Shown: positions 47,872 through 60,696, counted from the stretch's first letter. The stretch is DNA of 64,000 nucleotides from Simmondsia chinensis (GCA_018398585.1 JAGTTD010000019.1:7601702-7665701), one strand, 5' to 3'. The notes: generated from the letters alone by a model not told the origin. A program made the numbers and translations.

Positions 47872-48117
47872 GTACAACCTAAGAGGGTACCGACACGCAA
47901 GCATCGGATCCCATTAGAACTTCATAGTTAAGCGTGCTTGGGTGAGAGTAGTACCAAGATGGGTGAACTCCTGGGAAGTCCTCGTGTTACACCCTTTAGG
48001 TTGGGGGTTCTCGAAAATAGCTTCCCTTCAGGGTACCCTGAAAGGGGAGGCTATATACATCCACCCCCCAGACCTTGCTTAGGCGGGAGCTCTTTTGGCA
48101 CTGAGAATGTTGCTTTT
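47872..48117 (+). mobile_element. 5S rRNA-headed SINE with RTE-type tail, copy 2
   Basis: A 246-bp unit. After a 12-bp lead it carries a 5S rRNA-like head (about 47884-47996) with gcatcggatcccattagaac, A-box-like agttaagcgtgcttgg, gagagtagta and C-box-like gatgggtgaactcctgggaa. It then joins the tail at aggttgggggttctcg and ends at gaatgttgctttt. A perfect 12-bp duplication atatatttgcat lies at 47860-47871 and 48118-48129. Removing the unit restores the copia frame around DHIFAYAVAIEI. The order and junction match copy 1 at 577-843. Confidence 0.88.
47884..47996 (+). other. 5S rRNA-derived head within SINE copy 2
   Basis: This matches plant 5S rRNA from near the 5' end to the cctcgtgttacaccc 3' region with scattered changes. 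The internal polymerase III promoter blocks are recognisable. It is not a functional 5S gene, since it runs straight into the tail without a T-run terminator. Confidence 0.85.
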
Positions 48118-49795
48118 ATATATTTGCATATGCAGTTGCCATTGAAATCTTGAATGAGGAAGAATTTGAAACACAAACATTCGAAGAATGTTGACATAGA
48201 ATTGATGGGCCAAAATGGAAAGAGAGGTGTTCGGACTAGTAGTCCAAATCCCTGAATATGTTAAACCCAATGGATATAAAGGGGTATTTGTATGCAAGCG
48301 TCATGAACAAAATAAAGTTGTAAGATATAAAGCATGACTTGTAGCGCAGGGTTTCTCGCAGAGACTCGTCATTGATTATCATGAGACATACTCACCCGTC
48401 ATGGATAGTATCACATTGAGATTCTTAATCGGCTTGGTAGTTTCAAAAGATCTCGATATGCGTCTAATGGATGTTGTGAAAGCGTATTTATATGGATCAC
48501 TAGATAGTGACATATATATGAAAATTCCCAAGGGATTAAAAATGCCTAAAGTGTTAACTTTAAAACCCCAAGACTTATATTCTATCAAACTTCGAAGATC
48601 TCTATATGGTTTGAAACAATCTGGGAGCATGTGGTACAATCGCCTCAGTAAACACTTATAGAAAGAAGGATATTAAATGATCCCATTTGCCCATGCATGT
48701 TGATAAGAAAATATAGGATGTGGATTCACAATAGTTGCAGTATATATTGATGATTTGGACATTATTGGCACACCAGAAGAGATCTCAAAAATTGCAGAGT
48801 ATTTGAAAGGTGAATTCGAGATGAAAGATCTTAGAAGAACAAAATTCTCCTTGGCATCCAAATTGAGTATTTATCAAATGAAATTCTTATTCATCAATCA
48901 GCATGTACAGAAAAGGTATTGTCACGATTTTATATGGATAAAGCTTATCCTTTGAATTCTCCTATTATGATTCGTTCAGTTGATGCGAATAAGGACCTTT
49001 TTAGCCCACGAGAAAATGATGAAGAAGTTCTTAGCCCCAAAGTGCCATATCTTAGTGTAATTGGCGCACTCATGTATCTTGCTAATTGTACCAGACCTGA
49101 TATAGCATTATCTATTAATTTGCTTGCTAGATCAGTGTTTCACCACTCAGAGACATTGGGAAGGGATAAAACATATCCTACGTTATCTTCGGGGTACATC
49201 GGATATAGGATTGTTTTACCCAAAGATAAGTAAATCCAAGCTAATTGGATACGCTGATGCTGGGTATTTTATTTCATCGAGCACAAAGAAATTTACAATC
49301 TCAAACTGGCCATGTTATAACAGGAAGAATGCTTTTCTTTTAATTTTTAGCATAAAATGAAAGAAAATATACATTTTCTTAAAAAACCTATTTTTTGAAT
49401 ATATTTTTTAGGGAAAAAAATGTAAGTTCTTTTCTCATAAGAAACTAGAAATTTCTTCTTCAAATGAATAGGTTGTAATGTTTAATTATGTATTGAGAAT
49501 CCGTTGACCGAAATGATAAGACATTTAATAATATAAGAAAATTTTCGAGACAACGGCTATTTTTCAAAATTTTGGTAAGGTGAGGGTGGAGGATATTTGC
49601 TATTGTAGGGTGATTCGATCTTGGGTGACATTATTGACCCCTCAGTAATATCACCATTCACCAAGACCAAGCCAAGCTTTACCAGAGAGCGGCATACATG
49701 ACATAAGATTAGTTAAAATGTATGTAAAGCAGCCCATACACCAGGTTTGGAAAGCAACATTTCACTTTTTAGCAATCAGGAACAAAGAATGAAAG

Positions 49796-50213
49796 GGTTT
49801 TTTTTACTTAAATCGCCTAAATTTGAGGTTAAGTTTCTAAACCACATAAATTTTCTAATTTTTTAATATTACACCTAAATTTTTCAAAATTTTTTAATGT
49901 CATGCCTTAATGTGACGCAGTTAGCATTCATTAGTTTTTTTTGATGTGGCATTCAGGAAAAAATAAGTGAAAATAATTCTAAAAAATAAAATTTATGTTT
50001 AAATATATTTTAAATATCTACAAAGTTTGTAAATATTTTAAAAAGTAATTTTTATATTTTCAAACAAATATTTTTTTTAAAATATCCCATCAATAAAAAC
50101 TAAAGAATGTCAACTATGTCAAATTAATATATGATATTAAAAAAATTAGATAATTTAAATATTTTTTAAAATTGTATCTAAAATTTAAGTAATTTTCAGT
50201 TAAAAAAGCCCAG
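49796..50213. mobile_element. MITE of the same fold-back family as 21690-22709
   Basis: The left arm (ttttttttacttaaatcgcc, attacacctaaatttttcaa) and right arm in reverse complement (gggcttttttaactgaaaa) match the terminal sequences of the nested pair. It is about 420 bp with no coding capacity. Exact ends are uncertain; aaagaatgaa occurs on both sides and may be part of a duplication. Confidence 0.6.
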
Positions 50214-53112
50214 CAAGGAAAGAATGAAGAGTTTTCCACTTTCCAATGTTGCTTGGTGGTGCATTTAAAAAGATGGCTATAAATTATAATTTGTTGATCA
50301 GCAAATATACAACCTACAACTAAAACCAAGCTTTATTTTAAGAAATCATTATAGTTAATATTTAATTATTAACTAGTCACACAGGAAAGAGCAATACTAA
50401 TAATAATAATAAAAAAAAAAACAACATAGACCAATCAATGATATAGAAAAGTCACTAGAAATTCTTAGCTTCAATATAAGCCATCAACTATACTTAGGTT
50501 CACTGTAGAAAGCTTTATGTACTGGACATAATTCGAAGCGACTCAAGCCATCGCATGATATTTCCAAATTTTAGGAGTTCTGAAATTTTTAAAATTATGG
50601 TTATTAAAATATCAATTATTAATATTAATAAGTTTTATGATTATAAATAATTTGTTGTACATGAGGGGTCACATTTGAAAATTTTGCTTGAAGCTCCGAA
50701 AATATTAGGATTGACCCTAATTATATGTCATATGTATTAATGAGTACCATAATCAGCTTGGCGGATGCAAACCCATATTATACTCATTTGTTATCTGTAG
50801 TGCATACCCATTACCTGTCCTGTGCATATGGTGGGAACAGGGTAGATGTGAAGCAGGTATTGGGCGACTAAAAAGATGCTTTTGTACCTTCTTGAACATG
50901 TAACTACTGTCACGTGTACTTGCTTACTCATCACACTTATATCTATTGACTCCTACTTGGTTCCTATGTTTGTAGCAATTTACTGTTAGTATGAGGCCAT
51001 AAAAAATCAAATGTCATTGTAACACAAAAGAGGGCAATTGAGTAATTACGAAAACAAACTCAAAAGATAGTCTAAAAATAACTGTTTGATCATTAAACTC
51101 CCTTTTTTTGTGAGCTTATCTGTAATGAAGTTTGCCTCCTTGCTATTAATCAAATGAATGTAAATGGATTCACTAGTATGTTGTTTAAATAAACATGAAT
51201 TTAGTATTTAAGCACTTGTTTCATCATCGTTTGCACTTTTTGAACTTTTAGAAACAACAATCATGTTTTCAAACTGGCATTTTCTTATTTTTGGTGTTTT
51301 ATTTTAAATTTTTACTTAAAATAGAAAAAGTTGAAAATATAAAACCAAAAAACCAGAAATTTATTTTAAATACCTAGTTTTAATTTAAAAAAGTTAACAA
51401 AACTTCAAATAGAGAATAATACCGAACCGACCCTACATTATGGAGAGTATTGCCAAGGTAATTTTTGTAAATTGTAGGACTATTCCAACACAAAAAGCTC
51501 TAAAAAGTCTTTGTAATTATTTTATCATTAATAAAAACTGTTCTGATAATAATAATAGCTTAAATTATAAACACGACAAATTATATGATGCAATGCCCCA
51601 CCCCAACATAGTTGAATTTGAATTTGCGCACTGAAACCAAGTTGCCTGAGGACAAGGGCATGATGACACACGCACACCTTGATGTTTTGCCTCCAAAAAC
51701 AAAGACCTTTTTTTATCGAAAAGTTTATATTCTATGTCAGTATAAAGTAAAAAAAATAAAAAGAACAAAGTCCATTAAATTTACTCAAAATAATGAAATA
51801 AAGCAGAAAACATAAAACGACTACATTTTTTTCGATAATTAATATACAAGCCTGCAAATTTAATAGGTGCCCGAAGCGGATTAGGGCCACCATTCATGAG
51901 AATCACACAAGAAATGGTAAACAAAACTCATAAGGGATATAAAACACAACAAAGACATATTAAAAAGATCCCCAAAATAGGAAAGGATACGACAAGCGAT
52001 TTTATTGCTATGGCTTGAACAGGCGGAGCAAAGCATCTCTCTCATCAGTTATTCAACCACATTTTCACACAACGTAACCATTGCATAACCTCTTCGGATG
52101 TGTTGAGGAAGTTGTTATACCAAGCACATATCCAAATCTAATTTCATAAGTACACTCCTAAAAAAAAATCCTCTGAAGACCATTTTCCGTTTTTTAAGGG
52201 AACATTGCATGTCAACTTTTGTTCAGTGTCCTTTTATCATCATGGATGACACAGGTGCTACAGAGCGGCCCCTGCTATGTTTTTCCAAATGCTAAGTGAC
52301 ATGCCCTCACTTATTTAGTGTGTCATAATGGGGATCCCTTCAACTAGTAACTGTTATTTTTACTTGTATTACGCATAGGATTGTAAAACGAATCGAATTA
52401 AGTTGAGTATCTCTTGTTTGAGCTCACATTTGACGAGTTTAATGGACTTCTAGCAATAGTTTGACCTATGTCTTAACTCTTTGTTTGGGTATAAACTATT
52501 CTTAGATTTTTACCTAATAACTTAAGCTTGGAACAATTGGTTCCTTCACATGTGACATTATGGCCTACTTGACCAACACATCTTGAGTTTGAATTCTAAT
52601 AATTCACTCTTGATAAGCTCTTGGGATAGTTAGTTCCTTGTTGCTCTTAAATGATTTTGTGCCCTTATTCAAACTTTGACTATACAAGATGCTAATATAC
52701 TCAATACTGAATTTAATTTGACTAAATAATATAATTGAACAGAGGTATCCCCAAGTCATTATGCTGAATCAAATGACTCTCATCTAATAAGCAATACGAG
52801 CAAGTAACAAGCCATAAATGATCAATTATTAAGCTTATACCAAGCAATTAACAAGCCCTCAGCGAATTGCTAGAAAATTTGAGGAACTTGGCGAAACCTA
52901 TGAGCCCCTTAGTAGTTTGCATGGTACCCGCTTCCACACCTACCCCTCAACTCGCTCGGTTGGAGACCAAAACAGTAGGAAGGCTCCATTTGGTTTGACA
53001 GAAATCCTTTCCTCTCTCTTTCCTATTGTTCTCTGACCTGAATAAAAAGCAATAATTATCCATCATTCTAATTTAAAAAAAAACCAATAGTTATCTAAGG
53101 AGAAGTTGATTT
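50214..53112. other. Unassigned AT-rich intergenic DNA
   Basis: No gene, RNA or transposon boundary could be supported here. Short open frames (for example 51440-51634 and 51612-51815) have no recognisable domain. Confidence 0.4.
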
Positions 53113-53120
53113 TGTTTCAT

Positions 53121-53701
53121 TAGGGATGGAAATGGGGTGGGGCGGGGTGGGCCAGGGCGGGGCGGGTATGGAGGATGCCTCCTCCATAGCTTTTCAGGTA
53201 GGTACAAATCTATACCCATACTCGTCTCATTTTTCGCCACGGGTATGAAGTTGATATCCACACCCATCGCAGTAGGTACAAACCCATACCCATACCTACA
53301 CCTACCCCATTACCCATGGGTATCCAGCGAGTATTCACTACCCGCACTGTACCCTCCCTAATGGGTACAAAACAATTATCCCTACACATTCATACTAATT
53401 ATTTGATACTATTTTAAAAAATTCAATTATATATTTTTTATAACATTGCTAAACAATTTATGTAATTGAATTTAAATATGTAGTTTTTAATTTGAAAGTT
53501 AACTAGATACAAAATATGCCGGGTATGGTAGGTACAAGACAGGGTGAGACAGGTATGGAGCAGGGTGGGGCAGGTACAACCCTATACCCGTACCCGCCCC
53601 ATACTATGTACCCGCTACTCGCCTCACTTATATTCATACCCATCCCAAACGGGACTGGTATCCATAGGTAACGGGCCTTACCCGCCCCATTGTTGTTGCT
53701 A
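53121..53701. mobile_element. Non-autonomous hAT element with gggtac/cccgcccc arms
   Basis: A 581-bp element with a perfect 8-bp duplication tgtttcat (53113-53120 and 53702-53709). The left end tagggatggaaatggggtgg and right end in reverse complement, tagcaacaacaatggggcgg, match imperfectly. Both arms are rich in gggtatggg / acccatacc repeats. A related, more decayed copy lies in intron 3 of the dioxygenase gene (about 59470-59890). Confidence 0.85.
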
Positions 53702-53802
53702 TGTTTCATGAAGGGAAGTCATTTTTCCTTCTAGGGGAGAAAATCTTTTTCATCATACTGTTATATACTTCCTCGATTTTACATGAACTTTGAATACACT
53801 AA

Positions 53803-54834
53803 GGCTCCGTTTGCTTTTTGGAAAAATAAATTCTAGGAATTCGTTTTTCTTAGGAAAAGATTTTCCAAGGAAAATTAAAATCCAATTGAGCTTTTCCCTT
53901 GTTTGTTTCAAAGGAAAAGTTGCTTCCATATTAATGTTTTCTTGTATGGTTTAAAAGAAACATTTTTCACAAATCATCTTAAATCTAGTTATAGGACGAT
54001 GTATATAGCAATACAATATACATGAAAAGTAATAGAAAATAAAATTAACTATTGAAGCCATATAAAATAGGAAAATTATCTCTTAAATATCCCTAAAGTT
54101 TGATCGTTCATTACCCAAGTATCCTATCATTTTAATATACACGATAAGGTATCCCGAGATACGAAATTCTATCACCCAAATATACCTTATATTTGAATCC
54201 AGTAAATTTTTGTTAATACGTCATGCTAACATTTTCTGACAACAGAAATAACTAGATTGTGATGGGGATATATATATGCTGTTGAAACTCATATATTCCA
54301 CGTCAACAATTTTCATTTAGGTACTACCAAATTTTGGCAAAAAATACTTGATTTATAAAATTCTTGAACTTCATAGTACTTGGTGATAAAAATTTTAAAC
54401 TTCAGGGTACATCATTATATATTGTTGAAACATCAGAGGATATCTGTAATAGAGGTACCTAAGTGATAACTTCTCTATATAATATTATATAGTAATTCAA
54501 AATGATGAAAATTGATCTTTTGACACCATGATAAAGTAACATCTAGCTATGTTTGATTATTTAGTCCAACTCCTATCCGACATTATGACGTTAAAGGCCA
54601 AGTTTCTGTTCGGCTCATTTTAGTTCAATCTTTATCCATACGATAATTACTACGAAGGTTCTTGTGCAATTTGGAATCATGACTTCCCTTATTTTACGAC
54701 GGAAGTCATTTTCCCTCCATTGGTGGCAAACATTTTCCTTTGAAAATCTTTTGAGTCAAAGAAAGCATGCCAAACGACGAAAAATAGGAAAATCAATTCC
54801 TAAAATCTCTTTTTCTTCCAAAACAAACAGAGAC
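53803..54834. mobile_element. PIF/Harbinger-like non-autonomous element C
   Basis: A 1032-bp element with a taa duplication (53800-53802 and 54835-54837). The ends ggctccgtttgctttttgg and, in reverse complement, gtctctgtttgttttgg are inverted repeats that continue with gaaaa-rich matches into aattcctag/taggaattg. No transposase is present. Confidence 0.75.
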
Positions 54835-54972
54835 TAAATGCGAACATCATAAAATATATGTAATATTATTTTCTAAATAGATAAAAAAAAATTCAGGAAA
54901 AAATATTTCATATTAAACCAATTAGAATCTAAAAGAAACGAGGGCTAGCTTGGAAACTTTGTGTCGCTTATA

Positions 54973-55486
54973 CAACAACAACAACAACAGTTCCAGTGCC
55001 TTGCGGCTCCCGCAGAACGCAGGGTCGGGGGGGGGGGGGGGGTGTACGCAGCCTCACCCCTTCCGGCAGGAAAGGAGACTGCTTCCGAGGACCCCCAACC
55101 TGAAGTAGTAGTTGAGTGCCTACAAAAACCAACAATTAATAGCCATGCATAAATATATAAATAAAGAGTAGAAGGAGGAGGAGAAGGAGAAAAAGAAGCA
55201 GAATAATGAGCAGGAGAAGGATAATAAGAAGGAGAATGGGCATGGTCGGAGACTAAGCTAGCCTAAAAGTCCTACCCTAGAGGTTAAGCTTGCCTAAGGG
55301 TCTTAGACTCTACTCTTACCCTCCTATTCTACTCTTGCCATCTCCGCTACCCTAATACCCTAATACTAGCCTTCCAACGTGTCCTGTCTGAGGCCATCTC
55401 TTCTCTTAGGTTCAGGTGGGTTAGGTCTTGACGAATCGTCTCCAGCCAACTCTTCAATTGGCCAAGTGGTGTACTAAAATATAGTT
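54973..55486 (-). mobile_element. 5'-truncated RTE LINE with complete 3' tail, plus 5' filler
   Basis: On the minus strand the body decodes as KSWLETIRQDLTHLNLREEM, then DRTRWKASIRV, which is the RTE C-terminus. A 3' UTR follows, then the shared tail (aggttgggggtcctcgg ... ggcactggaactgttgttg). The target duplication is 19 bp with one change: aaactttgtgtcgcttata (54954-54972) and aaactttgcgtcgcttata (55487-55505). Bases 55453-55486 are not LINE sequence; they match nearby downstream DNA (see findings). A C run (G on +, 55027-55042) occupies the same place in the tail as in SINE copy 1. Confidence 0.88.
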
Positions 55487-55505
55487 AAACTTTGCGTCGC
55501 TTATA

Positions 55506-57001
55506 ATGGAGGAAAACGAGTTTGCATATAACTCTTTGACCTAAGTGGTGTACTAAAATATAGTTAAATTATAAAAAATAATTAAATAATTATTTTTTCA
55601 ATTGGCCAATAAACTTATATTATATAAAACTAAATTATATAATTAATTATATAAATTATATACATATAACATTATTCCGAAATGAGACACGTAGGTACCC
55701 ATAAATAAAAGTTTCATTATATGTTGGGGCCTAGTGAAAGACCTGTATATCATTTTAACTAATTAATATTCAATAGAATAATATATTGAATTCATATATA
55801 ATATATATAGGGAACATTATCACTTAAGTATTATCATGTTTTAACCATTTATTAACTAGATATCTTATGTTTCAACGTATCCAATAAGGTACCTTGAGAT
55901 TTAAATATTTAGGTTCCCTAAAGTTTTAAATTTTATCAATTAAATATTCTTTTGTCAAAATTTGATAGATTTTTGTTGAAAAATGTTAAAATAGAATGTG
56001 ATTTCAACAATATGTTAGTATCTTCAGTAGAATTTGAGGACTTTTTGCCTAAAAATGTAGATATACATGATTTTGATAATATTTAAGTAGTTTTCATCGA
56101 TGTCCCATGAACTTCATCATAGTTTGCTGAATTTTTGTAGAAAATATTGGTATAAGTTATACATATGATTGTAATTATATACTACATCAACATTTTATAT
56201 GTAACATTGGTCAAATTTTTTCAAAAATTTATCAAAATCTGATATAGGGTACCTAAATAATAAAACATTCAAACTTTAAGATTTTTCATTATACATATTA
56301 AAATGTCAAAATACATAAATAACACAAGTTGAAATGTCATCTACTCAAATGATGATATAGAGTGATGCAATGCAAGAAGAGGGAGATATTCAATGCACTG
56401 GGGAGTAGTGGGGGTGGGGCATGTCACCTTGAAAATCTCCGCATGAGAGTTTTGCAAGTGTGACCAAAACTACTAAACTGTATCCACTTGGGGCCCCTCT
56501 ATATATTACACTTTTCACAAATATCATCCGTACACTTAAAGTTTTAAAATTTTATCAATTTTATAATGCATATATAAATTTAGCAGTTTTGTATTAAAAA
56601 CTTTAATCTAGAACATGATTTTGACTTGAAGTAAAGTTAAAACTTCATTTAGTCTCCCACTTGGAATACATTCCAGATTTCTTGTGACTTCATCTAACTT
56701 GTATAGAAATTCCTTACACTAATACATAGAAAATAAACCGGTGCGCGAACCAATAATTTTAGCCACCAAGTCAATTAATAGAACAAACTAACACACATGG
56801 TCGGTTCTAACATTTTCGAGGTCCCCAAATATCAGATGAAGCCCTTCATATACAACAAGTTATAAAAATTCTAAAGACAAAACTTATCAATATCAATAAC
56901 TGATACTTTAAAAATTATAATCCTAAAAATTAGGAATCTCCAAGATTACTCAGGTCGCTTAGGATTACATTCAACCCTGCTGACACACCTGCCCCAAAGC
57001 T
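55506..57001. other. Intergenic DNA upstream of the dioxygenase gene
   Basis: AT-rich, with no recognised gene. Several segments (about 55800-56330) resemble old non-coding repeats, but no end pairs were found. The proximal 300 bp should contain the dioxygenase promoter. Confidence 0.4.
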
Positions 57002-57009
57002 TATAAATA
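57002..57009 (+). promoter_or_regulatory. TATA box of the dioxygenase gene
   Basis: The sequence tataaata lies 131 bp before the ATG at 57133, which is a usual distance once a short 5' leader is included. Confidence 0.65.
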
Positions 57010-57132
57010 GGATTTGTCCTAGTATCCAATGACCACACCAATACATCCACTTCCCCTCAGATTAACTTTCACCAAATAAGTTTCTTCTTTCTTTTTTTGT
57101 TCACATAATCAGAAAACCCCGTCACAAATAAA

Positions 57133-60100
57133 ATGGCGCCAGTGCCAATTTCTCAATCGATAGTCAAAGTAGGACACATAGATGATGTACAAGAAATAAG
57201 AAAGAATAAACCCGCCTTCATTCCTGATAGATTTATCAGGGACACTCAAGAAAGGCCCTCATTTTTCAGTCATGATGAATCATTTGATGTTTGTTCTTGT
57301 GATTTTCCCATTATTGATCTCTCCAAGTTTGCTTATGATGATGATCATGATGAATTTCAAGCTGAAATCTCCAAACTTGGTGCTTCTTGTAAGGATTGGG
57401 GATTCTTTCAGGTAACTGTATATTGAAGTCTTTTGTCAAAGAACTAACTCTTTTTTAATAATTAAGAGGATAAGATCCTCAAAGTTACGTTAGAGATCGT
57501 CCATAGAAAAGTAACAATATCAAAAAAAACAAGAAATAGAAAGAAAATGATCATCGACTTTGCCCATGGTCCACAACTGGGGCATTATCTGTCAAAGAAC
57601 TAACTGTTTCGGAAGTGCAAGATAATTTTTAGGGTAAGAGTCCGAATTTTTTTTTTTTTTTTTTCCCTAAAATCTAAACTCTAATATATGCCCTGCAAGC
57701 GAAATTACGAAAATGTCCTAAAATAAAAAGTTACGAAAATGCCACTAAATTATCCAGAAAACATAAAAGTTACCCACAACCATATTTTAAGGACGAATTT
57801 AGGGAAAATAGGAGGGGGCAGCAACAACGTAGCAGAGGTTGTATTGTTCAGTCCGATAGCTTTAATTTGACAGGTTACATGCCCCATAACTCCTAATAGA
57901 TCAAAAGTTATGGCAATTTAAAGTTGCCAGCACAAATTAGTGCTTCTGACCCATTGGATTTTTGGCAGTTCAACTGCTCCAGAAACTCTTCAGCTACTCG
58001 TCCGACTTCAATTTCATGTGAAATTAAATAAATGTTTGGTTGATTTGTTCTATTATATATGATTGTGTAGGTGATAAACCATGGAGTAGATACAAGTTTG
58101 CTAGAGAAAATAGAGGAGGTGGCCATGGAGTTCTTTATGCAACCCTTGGAAGAGAAGCAGAAGTACCCAATGGCCCCAGGCACAGTTCAAGGTTATGGCC
58201 AAGCCTTTGTGTTTTCTGAGACCCAAAAGTTGGATTGGTGCAACATGTTTGCTCTTGGCCTTGAGCCATATGCCCTTCGGAACCCTAAACTTTGGCCTGA
58301 TAAGCCTCCTCATTTCAGGTAATCGTTATATATATCTTCTGTTTTGTTTCGTTTATTTGTTCTAGGTTACTTTAGAGCGGAGTTGAGTTGAGTTGAGTTC
58401 AACTACATATTCTTTTGTACCCATTAAAGGATATTCGAGATGTTAATACATGAAGAACAATAGGAGATAGTCAAATAAGGGAAAAAACCCCATTTAACAA
58501 CTTATGCCATCAAAGAAATATTCATGAATGGTTTTACCCTTTCAGTTTGAAGTATGGATAACTAACAGAAATTGCATAAGGCTAGCGGGGTTTGAACTTG
58601 AGATGACCTCGCTCCCACACTGAATTAAACCGGGCTAGGTAGATTTATGGAGTTGGAGTAAACAAATTTCACATATAAACCCAAGAGGGATTCCATTCTA
58701 AAATCAATTAGCATTAGGTGAAGTAACCCGTCAAGTTTACATATTGATATCTTTTTTCTCACAATTCTTAAATGAGATCCTTACTAGACTCACATACAGA
58801 GTTCTTAACACAAACCCAGTACATCAATGCACCAACTGACCCAAAAAATTATCCAGTTACATGAAAACCCATGTCCGTTCTCATACAACATAGATTTTAT
58901 AACACCCTGATCTCCCCCTTTTTCACCAGTGAAACAGTGGAGAATTACTCGAAAGAGATCAGAAAGTTGTGCAAGAGGGTGTTAAGCTACATAGCCATGA
59001 CACTGGGGTTGAGAAAAGAAGTGCTTGAAGAGATGTTTGGGAACGCAGTGCAAGCAATAAGAATGAACATGTACCCACCATGTCCAAGGCCAGACCTTGT
59101 GTTGGGACTCAGCCCTCATTCTGATGGAAGTGCACTCACTGTTTTGCACCAGAAAAAAGGCAGCCCTGTTGGGCTTCAGTTGCTCAGGGACAACTCTTGG
59201 GTCCCTGTCCAGCCTTTGCCTAATGCACTTGTGATCAACCTTGGTGACACCCTTGAAGTAAGTTACTTTCTCGCTAACTGCTCAATCAGTTGTCATGTTG
59301 TGCTCGTTATTTGTTGGTGAATTCGAAAATCTGTTTTGTTGGGACAGTGGTATGGAATTAGGATAAGGACGTACTTAATATTGTGTAATAAATTAAGATG
59401 ACTGAAACTAAAAAAATTGGGCATATATCAAGAAATGGAGAAATAAAAGCAAAGAGTTTTGAGAAAAATTCAGGGTACACGTGGTGAGCTTAGCCGGGGG
59501 TGGAAGTGAGGCGGGTAGTAGATAGCGGGTAACAGCCAAGTACACGCGATGAAGTATGGGACAAGTTCGGTTATAATACTTTTCTTCCTCCTTATTCGCC
59601 ATATACCCTGCACTCGTGCTTGGTACCTGCCCTAGTTTGTATTTGATTAATTTAAAAAAGAAAAAAGATATATGTACTCAATTAGTCTATCAAAATATTT
59701 GGCAAAATATAATCGGATTACTGTTGGGTACATTGTGACGAGTATGGGGTGGGTGAGACTGGGTAACGGAGATCCCATGGATACTTATGGATGTGGAGCG
59801 AGTACGGGTATGAACTTGTACCCATGAGAGCGGGTATGAGTATTTATTTCATACATGTGGCAGATAGTGGGGTGAATGACGTATCAATATTTAGGTGTTA
59901 GAAATGGGAAAGGGGAATGCACATTTGTTCTGCCGCCCCATTACTATCCCTATCAAGGTTGCTTATGAATGATTTTTTATCGAGCCAGCTAGAAATTATA
60001 CTGGTTCTCATGTCCTATCTCGCTATCTTTGGTCATAGGTGGGTTGCGCCAACTAATGTTTGTCTCCATAGTCACCCACTTTGTACTGATGCTGAACATT

Positions 60101-60380
60101 AACTAATCATCAGATAAAATGTAAGCAGGTACTGACAAATGGGAAATACAAGAGCGTGGAGCACAGGGCGATAGCGAACAAGGAGAGAGAGAGGCTATCA
60201 ATAGTGACATTCTATGCACCAAGCTATGAAGTGGAGCTAGGGCCGATGGCTGAGTTTGTGAATGACAACACACCTTGCTTGTTTAGAAGATACATCCATG
60301 GTGATTATAGCAAGCACTATGTTTCCAACAAGCTCCAAGGCAAAAGGGCTCTGGACTTTGCCAAATTTCTACCCACTTAG
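57133..60380 (+). CDS. 2-oxoglutarate/Fe(II)-dependent dioxygenase, SRG1/S-norcoclaurine synthase 1-like
   Basis: Four exons, 57133-57411, 58071-58318, 58930-59257 and 60129-60380, join in frame to 368 aa, normal for the family (about 350-370). The N-terminal non-haem dioxygenase domain contains DFPIIDLSKF and WGFFQVINHGVD. The C-terminal double-stranded beta-helix has the iron ligands His239 and Asp241 (SPHSDGS) and His297 (SVEHR), and the 2-oxoglutarate-binding Arg307-x-Ser309. All catalytic residues are present, so the enzyme is probably active. Substrate is not readable from sequence. Relatives annotated SRG1 or NCS1-like belong to the DOXC group of specialised metabolism and hormone modification, so an alkaloid role should not be assumed. 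It is a soluble, cytosolic-type protein with no signal peptide. Confidence 0.9.
59470..59890. mobile_element. Decayed hAT-like element in dioxygenase intron 3
   Basis: The gcgggta and gggtacnngacgagtatggg repeats resemble those in the element at 53121-53701. No clean duplication is visible, so ends are approximate. Confidence 0.5.
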
Positions 60381-60696
60381 AATTTTTTTTTTTTTTGGTG
60401 CTATTTTTGTAAAATGTCATGTACTTTGTCCCCTGTGTCAATCAGTACTTTACTTTTAGCTATACCAATTTAGTTCTTGTACAATTTATATTAGACCTAT
60501 TTGGTTTCATGTCGAAATTAAAGTTAAGTTCAAATTATTGGAAAAAAAAGGTCTTAGGCAGAAAAATCCTCTTTTCCCGCCTTTGTTGATCGAAATTGTC
60601 ACTAAAGTCCTTAATAAATTTTTGGTCAAGATTGGAAGTTTGGGTCTCTTTACCGGTCTTTGAAATACTCATCGTGAATCCAGTCGTGTCAATAGC

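Larger units (their letters stand above)
42208..49335 (+). pseudogene. Ty1/copia gag-pol remnant
   Basis: Gag begins near 42208 (MSNISKLEYITLDISGRNY) and resumes after a LINE insert at 45354 (VAEQNNELLMK). Next come a protease site (LIDSGTTHTILRD, 45967-46005), a GAG-pre-integrase finger (LRHDYLGHSGSTMMQRII), integrase fragments (VRLDNAGEFTSQ; VEHPVAHTHTQNGLAEAFIKH) and RT. RT shows RFLIGLVVSKDLDMRLMDV, YGLKQSGSMWYNRL and VAVYIDDLDIIG. It stops at the start of RNase H (KLIGYADAGYF). There are many stops and shifts. LTRs were not found; the 3' end is truncated near 49335, and the region before 42208 has no clear LTR. Confidence 0.88.

Noticed and set aside
47884..47996. A genuine 5S rRNA gene
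   Set aside because: It lacks a T-run terminator, continues into the SINE tail, carries substitutions in conserved positions and is bounded by a transposition TSD.
53137..53361. Glycine-rich open frame
   Set aside because: It lies within the hAT element and consists of its gggtac/ccatac repeats.
54961..55152. Glutamine-rich frame with caa repeats
   Set aside because: It is the reverse complement of the RTE (ttg)n tail.
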